The translations under genes were made by a program, and so were the position numbers. This document shows, piece after piece, positions 1-7,959 of a stretch of 64,000 nucleotides of DNA. Origin of the DNA: Edaphobacter sp. 12200R-103 (GTDB taxonomy: Bacteria; Acidobacteriota; Terriglobia; Terriglobales; Acidobacteriaceae); contig NZ_CP048114.1 in NCBI RefSeq assembly GCF_010093025.1, positions 2,604,001-2,668,000 on the forward strand, in the 5' to 3' direction. The notes under the pieces were generated by a model that was given only the letters and a program-made list of their open reading frames with translations, was not told the DNA's origin and did not search any database. Position 1 is the stretch's first letter. Each line of letters opens with the position of its first letter.

Positions 1-133
1 GGTTGAGTTTTTTAGCAGCGAAGTCGAATCGGGCAGCCTGGGCATCCCATGGGTTCATCTCCTGCTCAGGGGTGAGGGTCGCCATGTCTGTTTCCTTCTG
101 CTCCGTCGCCGGTATCAGCTGTTCTTCGGCCAT
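1..133 (-). CDS. Glu/Leu/Phe/Val dehydrogenase, N-terminus only
   Basis: Only the first 44 codons lie in the window; the gene runs off the left edge. The start at 133 follows a strong GGAGGA ribosome site. The visible protein begins MAEEQLIPATEQ and then has NPWDAQAARFDFAAKKL, which resembles the N-terminal helix of hexameric glutamate dehydrogenases (NPWEAQ...F..AA..L). These enzymes interconvert glutamate and 2-oxoglutarate in the cytoplasm. The catalytic lysine and the nucleotide-binding domain are outside the window, so the family call rests on one short motif. It is divergent from trpE, with about 180 bp of shared promoter region between them. Confidence 0.65.
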   Translation of the reverse strand, partial: MAEEQLIPATEQKETDMATLTPEQEMNPWDAQAARFDFAAKKLN

Positions 134-316
134 TGCTCTTTTCTCCTCCATCTACGGACTGAGGCCTGCTGAGTATAGGACGCGGCTGGATGCGTTTCAA
201 TGCATCGGAGGCAAAGGGCGTATCGGGTTCGACAGGACCGACTGTGACATCTCGGAAGCCGCCGCAGAAGTGACAGAACTGCGACCCCAAAAGCCGACTG
301 ACTGGTGCGGGCGGGT

Positions 317-1846
317 ATGATGAAGGCAGTTATGCCTGTTTCCAGCACAAACTCCCTGCCCTCAGAGCGCGATTTTCTGCGGCTTGGCCGCACGCATACG
401 CTCGTCCCCGTTTACCGAACCGTAGCCGCCGATCTGGAGACGCCGGTCTCGGCGTTTCTGCGGATTGCAGCCGAAGAGCCGGAGGCGTTTCTGCTGGAGT
501 CGGTCGAGGGCGGCGAGCATGTGGGCCGCTATACCTTCATCGGTATCGAGCCGTACAAGAAGATGATCTCGCGCGGCGACCAGATTACGGTGCGTGAAGG
601 ACGCAAGACCATGTCCTTTACCGGCGATATCTTTACTGAGCTGAAGAAGGCACTGAGCGGCCACAGGCCTGCGAAGCTGTCCGGGCTGCCTCCCTTCACT
701 GCGGGCGCTGTGGGCTTCTTTGCCTACGACGTCGTGCGGCAGATCGAGAAGCTGCCGGCGACAGCGAAGGATGAGCTCGGCGTGCCGGACGCCTGCCTGA
801 TGTTCTTTGACCAGGTGCTGGCCTTCGATCATGTGAAGAAAGAGATTCACCTGATCGTCACTGTCGATCTTGCCCGCGAGAGGAGCGAAGGAGCCCATGC
901 CCGTGCGGTCAGGCGTCTGAACAGGCTGGAGAAACGCCTGCACGACCCTCTGCCTGCGATGAAGAAGCGCAAGCCATTGGGCAAGCTGAAGCTCGAACCG
1001 CGGACGCCGAAGGCGAAGTTTCTGAAGGGCGTAGAGAAGACCAAGGAGTACATCGCTGCGGGGGATGTCTTCCAGTGTGTGCTTTCGCAGCGTTTCGACT
1101 GCGAGCCGGGCGTGGATGCCTTTGAGATTTATCGCGCGCTGCGAATCGTCAATCCTTCTCCGTACATGTACTTTTTGCGGTTTGGACTGGATGAGGAAAC
1201 GGCCAAGAAGAAGCCGGTGGCCCATCACATTGTCGGCTCGTCGCCGGAGCTTCTAGTGCGCGTGCATGGGCGTGATGTGGAGTATCGCCCCATCGCAGGT
1301 ACACGTCCACGGTCGGCAGACGAGGTGGAAGACCGGCGCATCGAAGCAGAGCTTCGCGATGATGAAAAGGAGCGTGCCGAGCACATCATGCTGGTCGACC
1401 TGGGGCGCAACGATGTCGGTCGCGTCAGCGAGTTTGGCAGCGTAAAGGTAAAGGACCTGATGTTTGTGGAGCGCTACAGCCATGTAATGCACCTGGTAAG
1501 CGCGCTTGAGGGCAGGTTGAAGGACGGGCTGACACCGATCGACGCACTCCGCGCCTGCTTTCCGGCCGGGACGCTGAGCGGAGCACCAAAGGTACGCGCG
1601 ATGGAGATTATCGAAGAGCTGGAGCCGTCACGCCGCGGCGTCTATGGAGGCAGCGTATTGTATGCGGACTTCAGCGGCAATCTGGACTCGTGCATCGCCA
1701 TTCGCACGCTGTACATGAACGGCCCGCATGGCCATATTCAATCGGGCGGCGGTGTGGTGGCCGACTCCGTTCCGATCAAGGAGTATGAGGAGTCGGTGAA
1801 CAAGGCCAAGGCGGTCGTGCGGGCGATTGAACGAGCGCGGGGGTAG
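317..1846 (+). CDS. trpE: Anthranilate synthase component I
   Basis: Converts chorismate to anthranilate using ammonia supplied by TrpG; first committed step of tryptophan synthesis. The protein is about 509 residues, the usual TrpE length. The N-terminal half carries the FLLESVEGGEHVGRYTFIG tryptophan-site region, and the C-terminal chorismate-binding domain has GDVFQCVLSQRF, SPELLVR, IAGTRPR, DLGRNDVGRVS and FPAGTLSGAPK. A GTG at 305 and an ATG at 332 (preceded by AAGG) are alternative starts; 317 is chosen as the first ATG. trpG is not adjacent: it begins 1.3 kb downstream beyond two genes on the other strand. Confidence 0.95.
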   Translation: MMKAVMPVSSTNSLPSERDFLRLGRTHTLVPVYRTVAADLETPVSAFLRIAAEEPEAFLLESVEGGEHVGRYTFIGIEPYKKMISRGDQITVREGRKTMSFTGDIFTELKKALSGHRPAKLSGLPPFTAGAVGFFAYDVVRQIEKLPATAKDELGVPDACLMFFDQVLAFDHVKKEIHLIVTVDLARERSEGAHARAVRRLNRLEKRLHDPLPAMKKRKPLGKLKLEPRTPKAKFLKGVEKTKEYIAAGDVFQCVLSQRFDCEPGVDAFEIYRALRIVNPSPYMYFLRFGLDEETAKKKPVAHHIVGSSPELLVRVHGRDVEYRPIAGTRPRSADEVEDRRIEAELRDDEKERAEHIMLVDLGRNDVGRVSEFGSVKVKDLMFVERYSHVMHLVSALEGRLKDGLTPIDALRACFPAGTLSGAPKVRAMEIIEELEPSRRGVYGGSVLYADFSGNLDSCIAIRTLYMNGPHGHIQSGGGVVADSVPIKEYEESVNKAKAVVRAIERARG

Positions 1847-1849
1847 ACC

Positions 1850-2125
1850 CTACGCCAGCTTTTTCGAACCGGCATCAACGGTCTTTGCCTCGGCATCCTG
1901 CTTGCCGGAGTGGAGCATCCAAAGGACGCCCCCAACGACCTGCGCGGCGGAGATGGCGCGGGTGAGGTTGGGGTGGTCTTCAAGGGACTGCATCAGGTTC
2001 TTCCAGGGCTCGGGCCCGCAGTGCCAGGCCTTGGCGTCGCGCTTCGGATGGATGAAGCCCATGACTCCGTCTCCGATGATGGCCATGGCAGTGAAATGCT
2101 TCCAGCGGCTCAGATCGAGTTGCAT
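1850..2125 (-). CDS. Small conserved-looking hypothetical protein
   Basis: A 91-residue soluble protein that I do not recognise. It opens MQLDLSRWKHFTAMAIIGDGVMG, then has WHCGPEPWKNLMQSLEDHPNLTRAISAAQVVGGVLWML, which looks like alternating amphipathic helices. There is no signal peptide and no clear membrane span. It converges on trpE with a 3-bp gap, and it lies downstream of the exported TIM-barrel gene on the same strand, about 80 bp away. It is kept as real because residue composition and codon use match the neighbours and it fills the space between two certain genes. Confidence 0.6.
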   Translation of the reverse strand: MQLDLSRWKHFTAMAIIGDGVMGFIHPKRDAKAWHCGPEPWKNLMQSLEDHPNLTRAISAAQVVGGVLWMLHSGKQDAEAKTVDAGSKKLA

Positions 2126-2208
2126 CGAACACTCTCCAATCGCTTTAGTAAGACGCTGAAGATCCTTCCGCGTTTGCCCGCAGGCATCGGCCGTGCCCCG
2201 AAAACTCC

Positions 2209-3081
2209 CTAGACATCACAGAGATCGACGGCCTGTCGCAGCGAGGTCAGCGGATCGCGCCTGGGCGTGAATTCATGCGCCACGTAGCCGGAAAAATTCA
2301 GATCGGCGATAGCCTTCATCAGTGCCGGATAGTAAATCTCCTGCGTGCTGTCGATCTCGGCGCGGCCGGGAACGCCTCCCGTATGGAAGTGGCCAATCAC
2401 ATCGATGTTTTCGCGGACGGTAGCGATCAGGTCACCTTCCATGATCTGCATGTGGTAGATGTCGTAGAGCAGCTTACAGCGGGGTGAATTGACCTCGCGC
2501 ATCACGCGTGCACCCCAGGCTGTGTGGTCAGCCATGTAGTCCTTGTGGTTGCGCTTGCTGTTCAACAGCTCCAGGCAGATGGTTACGCCGTTGTCTTCGG
2601 CGATCTTCTTCAGCCGATTCAGGCCGGCGATCGTGTTGCGCGCGCCTTCTTCATCCGGCATGCCGCGACGGTTTCCTGAGAAGGTGATGACGTTCGGCAC
2701 ACCTGCCTTCGCGGCGAGAGGAATGTTTTTGCGGAACGCGGCTTCAATAGCCGCATGGTTTTCGGTACGGTTCAGGGCGTCAGGAATCGAGCCTCCTCCC
2801 GCGTATCCCATGGCGCAGATCAGGCCATAGCGGCGAGGGGTCTCCCAGTCCTCCATGCCCAGCAAATCGATGCCTTTCAACCCCATTTGCGCCCCGTGTT
2901 CGCAAAGTTGATCGAGGGTGAACTGCTTGTAACACCCGCGGGAAGCGGATTGCCGGATACGCCCCTTGCGCTGCGCCGGTAAGGATTGCGGGGCGCTGCC
3001 CGTCTGCTCGGCCAACGACGAGGTTCCTGTCAGAACGGCCGCCGCGAGCCCGGATTTGAGAAACTTACGCCGATTCTCCAT
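2209..3081 (-). CDS. Tat-exported hydroxypyruvate-isomerase-like TIM barrel protein
   Basis: A protein of about 290 residues of the xylose-isomerase-like TIM barrel superfamily, closest in feel to hydroxypyruvate isomerase and sugar epimerases. The start at 3081 gives a twin-arginine leader (NRRKFLKSG, then a hydrophobic AAAVLTGTSS), so it probably acts in the periplasm. Likely metal-binding or catalytic glutamates are in ICLELLNSK (mid-barrel) and VAHEFTPRRD (near the C-terminus), with H in GHFHTGG. An upstream in-frame start at 3099 would put extra residues before the Tat motif and is less likely. The substrate is unknown. Confidence 0.8.
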   Translation of the reverse strand: MENRRKFLKSGLAAAVLTGTSSLAEQTGSAPQSLPAQRKGRIRQSASRGCYKQFTLDQLCEHGAQMGLKGIDLLGMEDWETPRRYGLICAMGYAGGGSIPDALNRTENHAAIEAAFRKNIPLAAKAGVPNVITFSGNRRGMPDEEGARNTIAGLNRLKKIAEDNGVTICLELLNSKRNHKDYMADHTAWGARVMREVNSPRCKLLYDIYHMQIMEGDLIATVRENIDVIGHFHTGGVPGRAEIDSTQEIYYPALMKAIADLNFSGYVAHEFTPRRDPLTSLRQAVDLCDV

Positions 3082-3139
3082 ACCGGCAACATAGTACAAG
3101 GAGCCGCGCGCAGCGTACAGGAGCTAGAATTAACAAGTC

Positions 3140-3727
3140 ATGGTCTTCGTTCTGGACAACTACGATTCGTTTACCTACAACCTGGTGCAGTACATGGGCG
3201 AACTGGGCGCCGAGATAGTGGTGAAGCGCAATGATGAGTTGACGCCGGAAGAGGTGGAAGCTCTGCGGCCCGACCATATCTTGATCTCGCCGGGACCATG
3301 CACGCCGCAGGATGCGGGCATCAGCATGGATCTGATCCGCCACTTCTCAAAGCTGGAGCGCAGAGTTCCGATCCTCGGGGTCTGTCTCGGGCACCAGGCG
3401 ATCGGCGCGGCGTTTGGAGGCGAAGTGGTGCGTGCCCCTAAGCTGATGCACGGCAAGACGAGTGAGGTACAGCACGATGGCAGGACGATCTTCGCGGGGA
3501 TTCCGCCGACGATGACGTGCACGCGGTATCACTCGCTGATCGTAAGCCCGAAGGGACTGCCGGCGGAGCTGGAAGTTTCCGCCAGATCAACGGATGCTCT
3601 GACCGGCGAGGAGACGATTATGGGTCTTCGGCACCGTGACCTTCCCATCGAGGGCGTGCAGTTCCATCCGGAAAGCGTGCTGACCTCGCACGGCAAAGAG
3701 ATCATCGAGAATTTTCTAAAGATGTAG
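3140..3727 (+). CDS. trpG: Anthranilate synthase component II (glutamine amidotransferase)
   Basis: A 195-residue class I glutamine amidotransferase that releases ammonia from glutamine for TrpE. It has the N-terminal [14 protein letters not shown] motif, the oxyanion strand [12 protein letters not shown], the nucleophile elbow [10 protein letters not shown] (Cys about 80), and the catalytic His-Glu of GVQFHPES near residue 170. The same family includes PabA, so it may also serve folate synthesis; no pabB is visible here. It is transcribed alone, not in an operon with trpE. Confidence 0.93.
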   Translation: MVFVLDNYDSFTYNLVQYMGELGAEIVVKRNDELTPEEVEALRPDHILISPGPCTPQDAGISMDLIRHFSKLERRVPILGVCLGHQAIGAAFGGEVVRAPKLMHGKTSEVQHDGRTIFAGIPPTMTCTRYHSLIVSPKGLPAELEVSARSTDALTGEETIMGLRHRDLPIEGVQFHPESVLTSHGKEIIENFLKM

Positions 3728-3748
3728 GGTGCCTCGGCAACCAGGAAA

Positions 3749-3789
3749 GACGAAATACAGGGATTCTTCGCTGCGCTCAGAATGACGAT
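3749..3789 (-). repeat. Intergenic repeat fragment, ATTCTGAG family
   Basis: This 41-bp stretch is nearly the reverse complement of 42168-42208 and shares the block GAAATACAGGGATTCTTCG with it. It belongs to a family related to, but distinct from, the GTGTCATCCTGAGCG palindromes elsewhere in the window. It ends at AGAATGACG, and that ATG is an apparent upstream start for the next gene. Confidence 0.7.
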
Positions 3790-3817
3790 CCTTCTTCCAA
3801 CGAATCGGTTTCGCAGC

Positions 3818-4858
3818 ATGGCGGCAAAAGCGTCCAATCCGGGCTACAGCGGACTGGTGGTATTGTGCTTTCTGAGTTGCCCCGCAATTGGACGAGCGCA
3901 GCGGTCGATCGGCTCAGTCGCTCCGGCGGATGCCACGGTCGCCGGTGCTCTCGAGATTTCAAACGGCCGTATTGAGCTGGTGGGCGCTTCGACCGTAACG
4001 GCCCGTGACCATACGGCCGAGGTAAAGCTGCAACGCGGCGGAGCAATCCGGGTGTGCTCCACCAGCGGGCTACATGTGGCGACCGGCAAGGGCGCTGTAG
4101 AAGCTCCGCTGATGCTGGCGCTTGATCGCGGCGCCATCGAGATCGCGACAAGGGTGACGGCAAGCGATGTCGTGATGACTCCGGACCTGCGGTTCACGAT
4201 GGGTTCTCCTGGAGCGCTGGATCTGCGGCTGCGGGTCGCCCGGAACGGCGATACCTGCGTGGAGAACCGTGGCGCGACCGCCCCGTCGCTGAATGTGGCC
4301 GATCAGTTTGGAGAGAGCAGCTATATGGTCAAGCCCGGCCAGCATGTGCTGTTCGAGCATGGCAGCCTGAAAGAGGTCGTGGACCAGGAGAGCGAGCCGT
4401 GCGGATGCCCGGCAGCCCCGGTGATCTCGGTAGCCAATGCCGGAGTAAGCGGGACGGATGCGGCTGCTCCGGGAAGCGCTGTTGCAAAGACAGCGGCGGA
4501 GCAGCATCCCTTCCCCGCTGCTCAAAGTGCTGGGTTGGCTCCGCTGAGCGGGCCGCCGCAGACCCCTGCCGGAACGGTGCACGCGCAGGTTGCGACGACG
4601 CTGAGCTATGGTGGCGAAGCGGGCGGGGGATCGGCAACGACCGGTGACAATGAGACCACCGCCGCCGGTCAGACGGTCGCATCCTCGAAAACTCCAGGGC
4701 CGCACGTCGAAAAGGCTTCAGAAACGCCCGCAGAATCTGCGCCGAAGATCGAAGTTGCGGGCAAAGCACAGGCACCACCTCCACCTGCGGCACCTCCGCC
4801 AAGTGACTTATTTCATTCGATTGGGCGATTCTTCAAGCACTTGTTTGGCCGGCATTAA
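3818..4858 (+). CDS. Exported FecR-like protein with proline-rich tail
   Basis: About 346 residues. A hydrophobic segment GLVVLCFLSCPAIG (residues about 10-25) suggests export. Residues about 40-190 form a beta-rich domain (GRIELVGASTVTARD, VKLQRGGAIRVCS, MLALDRGAIEI, VKPGQHVLFEHG) that resembles FecR-type folds. This is followed by a Cys pair (CGCP), a long Ala/Gly/Pro low-complexity linker, and a short amphipathic C-terminus (FHSIGRFFKHLFGRH). The in-frame ATG at 3782 lies inside a dispersed repeat, so 3818 is preferred. Function is unknown; a structural role in the cell envelope is a guess. Confidence 0.65.
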   Translation: MAAKASNPGYSGLVVLCFLSCPAIGRAQRSIGSVAPADATVAGALEISNGRIELVGASTVTARDHTAEVKLQRGGAIRVCSTSGLHVATGKGAVEAPLMLALDRGAIEIATRVTASDVVMTPDLRFTMGSPGALDLRLRVARNGDTCVENRGATAPSLNVADQFGESSYMVKPGQHVLFEHGSLKEVVDQESEPCGCPAAPVISVANAGVSGTDAAAPGSAVAKTAAEQHPFPAAQSAGLAPLSGPPQTPAGTVHAQVATTLSYGGEAGGGSATTGDNETTAAGQTVASSKTPGPHVEKASETPAESAPKIEVAGKAQAPPPPAAPPPSDLFHSIGRFFKHLFGRH

Positions 4859-4980
4859 GGCGTCGGCGCAGGCGCCCTGCGATACAATAAAACGGTTCGG
4901 GCGATTGAGACGCCGGGTGGCGGTTCCGCCGGACAAACTCTCAAAACAGCTGAAGTTCAGCCAGGATCAGAGGTCTTTCA

Positions 4981-5541
4981 ATGTCGATTCCCGCAACGCA
5001 GATGCGACCGGGCATGGTTATCAAGTTTAAGGACGACCTCCACCTCGTCTTTTCGGTGGAGCACCGTACGCCAGGCAATCTTCGCGCCTTCATCCAGGCC
5101 AAGCTCAGGAATATTCGCACCGGCGCCATGTTCGTAGAACGCTTCCGCTCACCTGACCCGATTGACCGCGTGGTGGTGGACGAGGTGAAGATGGAGTTCC
5201 TGTACAACGACGGAGACGACTACTACTTCATGGACATGGAGACGTTCGAGCAGACGCACCTGAAGCGCGAGACGCTGGGCGATGCGGTGGACTACCTGAT
5301 GCCCAATCTGACGATCGCGGTCAGCTTTCACGACGGCAAGGCTGTCGGTATCGAGCTGCCGAACGTCGTTGAGATGACCGTAGTCGAGACGGAGCCGGGC
5401 ATCAAGTCGGCAACGGCATCTTCGGTGACGAAGCCTGCGAAGCTCGAGACCGGGCTGGTGGTGCAGGTTCCTCCGTTCATCAACGAGGGTGAAAAGATCC
5501 GCGTGGATACGGCCGAAGGCGCTTACATGAGCCGCGCATAA
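4981..5541 (+). CDS. efp: Translation elongation factor P
   Basis: A 186-residue EF-P that relieves ribosome stalling at consecutive prolines. The three-domain layout is complete: a KOW-like domain I (MRPGMVIKFKDDLHLVFSVEH), an OB domain II (VEMTVVETEPG), and a C-terminal OB domain ending in LVVQVPPFINEGEKIRVDT. The start is set by GAGG 7 nt upstream of the ATG. The domain I loop reads TPGNLRAF, so the tip residue that is Lys34 in E. coli is Asn here (residue 33), and no Lys or Arg occupies the known modified positions. A hairpin terminator follows the gene. Confidence 0.95.
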   Translation: MSIPATQMRPGMVIKFKDDLHLVFSVEHRTPGNLRAFIQAKLRNIRTGAMFVERFRSPDPIDRVVVDEVKMEFLYNDGDDYYFMDMETFEQTHLKRETLGDAVDYLMPNLTIAVSFHDGKAVGIELPNVVEMTVVETEPGIKSATASSVTKPAKLETGLVVQVPPFINEGEKIRVDTAEGAYMSRA

Positions 5542-5564
5542 CGTGCTCTGTTCAAGAGACGTGG

Positions 5565-5594
5565 AAGGAGCAGAGCATGGCCTCTGCTCCTTTT
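5565..5594 (+). terminator. Rho-independent terminator after efp
   Basis: The 11-bp stem AAGGAGCAGAG / CTCTGCTCCTT with a 6-nt loop is followed by TTTT. It lies 24 bp after the efp stop. Confidence 0.75.
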
Positions 5595-5649
5595 GCTTGG
5601 CAACGGTTTGGCTTGCGTGTGCCAGATCGCTCTGCGACACTGAAGGTTC

Positions 5650-5931
5650 ATGGTCCGTTACTTCCTTGTAAAAGGCCGGGTGCAGGGGGTTGGGTTTCGC
5701 TGGTTTGTGCACCGCGAAGCCGCCGAGCTTGACCTGCGCGGGTGGGTTCATAACACCGATACCGGCCATGTAGAGGTGGTCGCCTCCGGCGATCCTGAGA
5801 TTCTGACCGAGCTGAAGGCGGCACTCAGGAGAGGCTCCCGCGGCAGCCGCGTGGATTCCGTTCTCGAGCAGGAGTTGGACGACAGCGAAGACGCGAAGCT
5901 GGGACCGTTTGAGATTGAAGGAGCGTGGTAG
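5650..5931 (+). CDS. acyP: Acylphosphatase
   Basis: A 93-residue alpha/beta sandwich enzyme that hydrolyses carboxyl-phosphate bonds. The signature [12 protein letters not shown] carries the catalytic phosphate-binding Arg (about residue 18), and GWVHNTDTG carries the catalytic Asn (about 36). The length is typical. A GAAGG site precedes the ATG. It ends 7 bp before apt and is probably co-transcribed with it. Confidence 0.93.
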   Translation: MVRYFLVKGRVQGVGFRWFVHREAAELDLRGWVHNTDTGHVEVVASGDPEILTELKAALRRGSRGSRVDSVLEQELDDSEDAKLGPFEIEGAW

Positions 5932-5938
5932 GAGAAGA

Positions 5939-6484
5939 ATGCAGAACGCAAACCTGATAAATTGTGAGCCGCTGAAGGCTCTTGTGCGAACCGTACCGGA
6001 CTTTCCGAAGCCGGGAATCCTGTTTTATGACATCACCACGCTTCTGAAGGACAAGACCGGGTTCGCGCAGCTGATCGACGCCTTTGCAGCCTATTACATT
6101 GGCAAAGACGTGGACCTGGTGCTGGGAATTGAAGCCCGCGGCTTTATCTTTGGCCCGGCGCTGGCCTATCGGCTGAACGCTGGCTTTGTGCCGGTTCGTA
6201 AGCCGAAGAAGCTGCCGGCGCAGACTGCGCGTGTCAGCTACGACCTGGAGTACGGCACAGATTCGCTGGAGATCCACCTGGATGCCATCAAGCCTGGGCA
6301 GAGGGTGATCATCGTCGACGATCTGCTGGCAACGGGCGGAACGATGGCTGCGACGGTGCAGTTGGTTCGCCAGATGGGCGGAGAGATCGTCAGCCTGGGA
6401 TTTGCCGTAGAACTGGACTTCCTGAAAGGCCGCGAGAAGTTTTCCGAGTACGACGTCTTCAGCCTTTTGCACTATAACGAGTAA
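5939..6484 (+). CDS. apt: Adenine phosphoribosyltransferase
   Basis: A 181-residue purine-salvage enzyme that makes AMP from adenine and PRPP. It has the N-terminal [16 protein letters not shown] motif, [17 protein letters not shown], the flexible PRK...KLP loop, and the PRPP-binding [14 protein letters not shown]. The start at 5939 has AGGAGA just upstream; the earlier ATG at 5909 lies inside acyP. Confidence 0.95.
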   Translation: MQNANLINCEPLKALVRTVPDFPKPGILFYDITTLLKDKTGFAQLIDAFAAYYIGKDVDLVLGIEARGFIFGPALAYRLNAGFVPVRKPKKLPAQTARVSYDLEYGTDSLEIHLDAIKPGQRVIIVDDLLATGGTMAATVQLVRQMGGEIVSLGFAVELDFLKGREKFSEYDVFSLLHYNE

Positions 6485-6606
6485 AGAGAAGGCCGGCGGA
6501 GACAGGGTGGTCTCCGCCGTATCTATCAGCAAAATCTTTTATGCGCGATGTGGCTCGGCAGGGTCAGGCGCGTGGAAATCCTCCCTCAAACACTGGAGAA
6601 AGCACA

Positions 6607-7647
6607 ATGATCGCAACCAATGGTTATGCCGCGCAGGCAGCAACGACTCCGCTGGAGCCTTTCGCTTACGAACATCGCGAACCCGGCGAAAAGGATGTCC
6701 TGATCGATGTCGATTTCTGCGGAATCTGTCACTCTGACATTCACCAGGCGCGGAATGAATGGGGCAATGCGCTCTACCCGATGGTTCCGGGCCACGAGGT
6801 CATCGGCAAGGTCGCCCGCGTTGGCGCGAAGGTCACGAAGTTCAAGGTAGGCGATCTGGTCGGCGTGGGTTGCATGGTCGATTCCTGCGGCGAGTGCAAC
6901 TCCTGCAAGGAGAGCGAACAGCAGTACTGCGAGCGCGGCCAGACGGTTTACACCTATAACTCGCGGGGCAAGGACGGGAATCTTACCTTCGGCGGCTATG
7001 GCAACCACGTTGTTGTGGATGAAGACTTCGTTCTTTCCATCCCGGCAAACCTCGACCCTGCGGCTGCCGCTCCCCTGCTGTGCGCGGGAATCACGACCTA
7101 CTCTCCGCTGAAGCACTGGAATGCCGGACCGGGCAAGAAGGTCGGAGTCGTCGGTCTCGGCGGCCTGGGCCACATGGGTTTGAAGTTCTCGCACGCCTTT
7201 GGAGCGAAGACGGTGCTGTTTACGACCTCCGCCTCGAAGATTGAGGATGCAAAAAAGCTCGGCGCAGACGAGGTCATCCTGACCCGCGAGGAGAATTGGG
7301 CAGCGAAGCACACCGGAAGTTTCGACTTCATCCTGGACTGCGTCTCCGCCGATCACGACATCAACACATATCTTTCGCTGTTGAAGCGTAACGGCACGTT
7401 GTGCCTGGTGGGCGCTCCGGAGAATCCTCTGGCGGTGACGGCGTTTGCCGTGCTGGGAAGGAAGAACTTTACGGGATCGATGATCGGCGGCATTCGCGAG
7501 ACGCAGGAGATGCTGGATTTCTGCGGCAAGCACAACATCGTCTCCGACATCGAGATGACGAGCTTCGACAAGGTGAATGAGGCCTGGGAGCGCGTGCTGA
7601 AAAGCGACGTGAAGTACCGCTTCGTTCTGGATTTGAAGACGCTGTAG
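6607..7647 (+). CDS. Zinc-dependent NAD(P)-alcohol dehydrogenase (CAD/YahK-like)
   Basis: A medium-chain dehydrogenase of about 346 residues. The catalytic zinc site is formed by Cys38 in FCGICHSD, His in VPGHEV and Cys in PLLCAGIT. The structural zinc lobe has the four cysteines of CGECNSCKESEQQYC. The Rossmann motif is VGLGGLGHMG. The set matches the cinnamyl-alcohol/YahK group, which usually reduces aldehydes with NADPH. The start at 6607 follows GGAGAAAGCACA; the ORF extension to 6541 has no convincing ribosome site. It is monocistronic and the physiological substrate is unknown. Confidence 0.9.
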   Translation: MIATNGYAAQAATTPLEPFAYEHREPGEKDVLIDVDFCGICHSDIHQARNEWGNALYPMVPGHEVIGKVARVGAKVTKFKVGDLVGVGCMVDSCGECNSCKESEQQYCERGQTVYTYNSRGKDGNLTFGGYGNHVVVDEDFVLSIPANLDPAAAAPLLCAGITTYSPLKHWNAGPGKKVGVVGLGGLGHMGLKFSHAFGAKTVLFTTSASKIEDAKKLGADEVILTREENWAAKHTGSFDFILDCVSADHDINTYLSLLKRNGTLCLVGAPENPLAVTAFAVLGRKNFTGSMIGGIRETQEMLDFCGKHNIVSDIEMTSFDKVNEAWERVLKSDVKYRFVLDLKTL

Positions 7648-7659
7648 ACAACAGAATTG

Positions 7660-7944
7660 CTACAGTGCTGTCGTCGGGCCCGGGGACGCGGAGGTAATCC
7701 GCAGACGTTCTCCGGGCTCGATGTAGCTTTTGCGGCGAAACCACTCTTCCATCCTGCTCTCGAGGCGATCGAGCGGAACTCTGTAACCGGCCTCCATCAG
7801 GCCATCGGCGATGGGGAGCGTGTCGTCAAAGATGGCGTCGTTGGTAAAGTTGCGCATCGCGAAGCTGTCGATCCACCGGATAGGGCAGGGGTGCGCCCTC
7901 CCCTCCATATCGATGCGATCGATCTGGAGCCGGAGAGCGAACAT
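7660..7944 (-). CDS. Small hypothetical protein
   Basis: 94 residues or fewer. It contains CPIRWIDSFAMRNFTNDAIFDDTLPIADGL and LESRMEEWFRRKSYIEPGERL, which read as a folded soluble protein; I do not recognise the family. The Met at residue 13 is an alternative start. It lies 15 bp downstream of the lactonase gene on the same strand and could be co-transcribed with it. Confidence 0.5.
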   Translation of the reverse strand: MFALRLQIDRIDMEGRAHPCPIRWIDSFAMRNFTNDAIFDDTLPIADGLMEAGYRVPLDRLESRMEEWFRRKSYIEPGERLRITSASPGPTTAL

Positions 7945-7959
7945 GGATGCGGCGATCCC

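Noticed and set aside
134..304. Trp leader/attenuator before trpE
   Set aside because: No short ORF with Trp codons and no terminator-antiterminator pair was found.
362..1228. Minus-strand frame inside trpE
   Set aside because: Antisense shadow of a certain gene in GC-rich sequence.
3782..3817. Upstream start for the FecR-like gene
   Set aside because: The ATG is part of a dispersed repeat and has no ribosome site.
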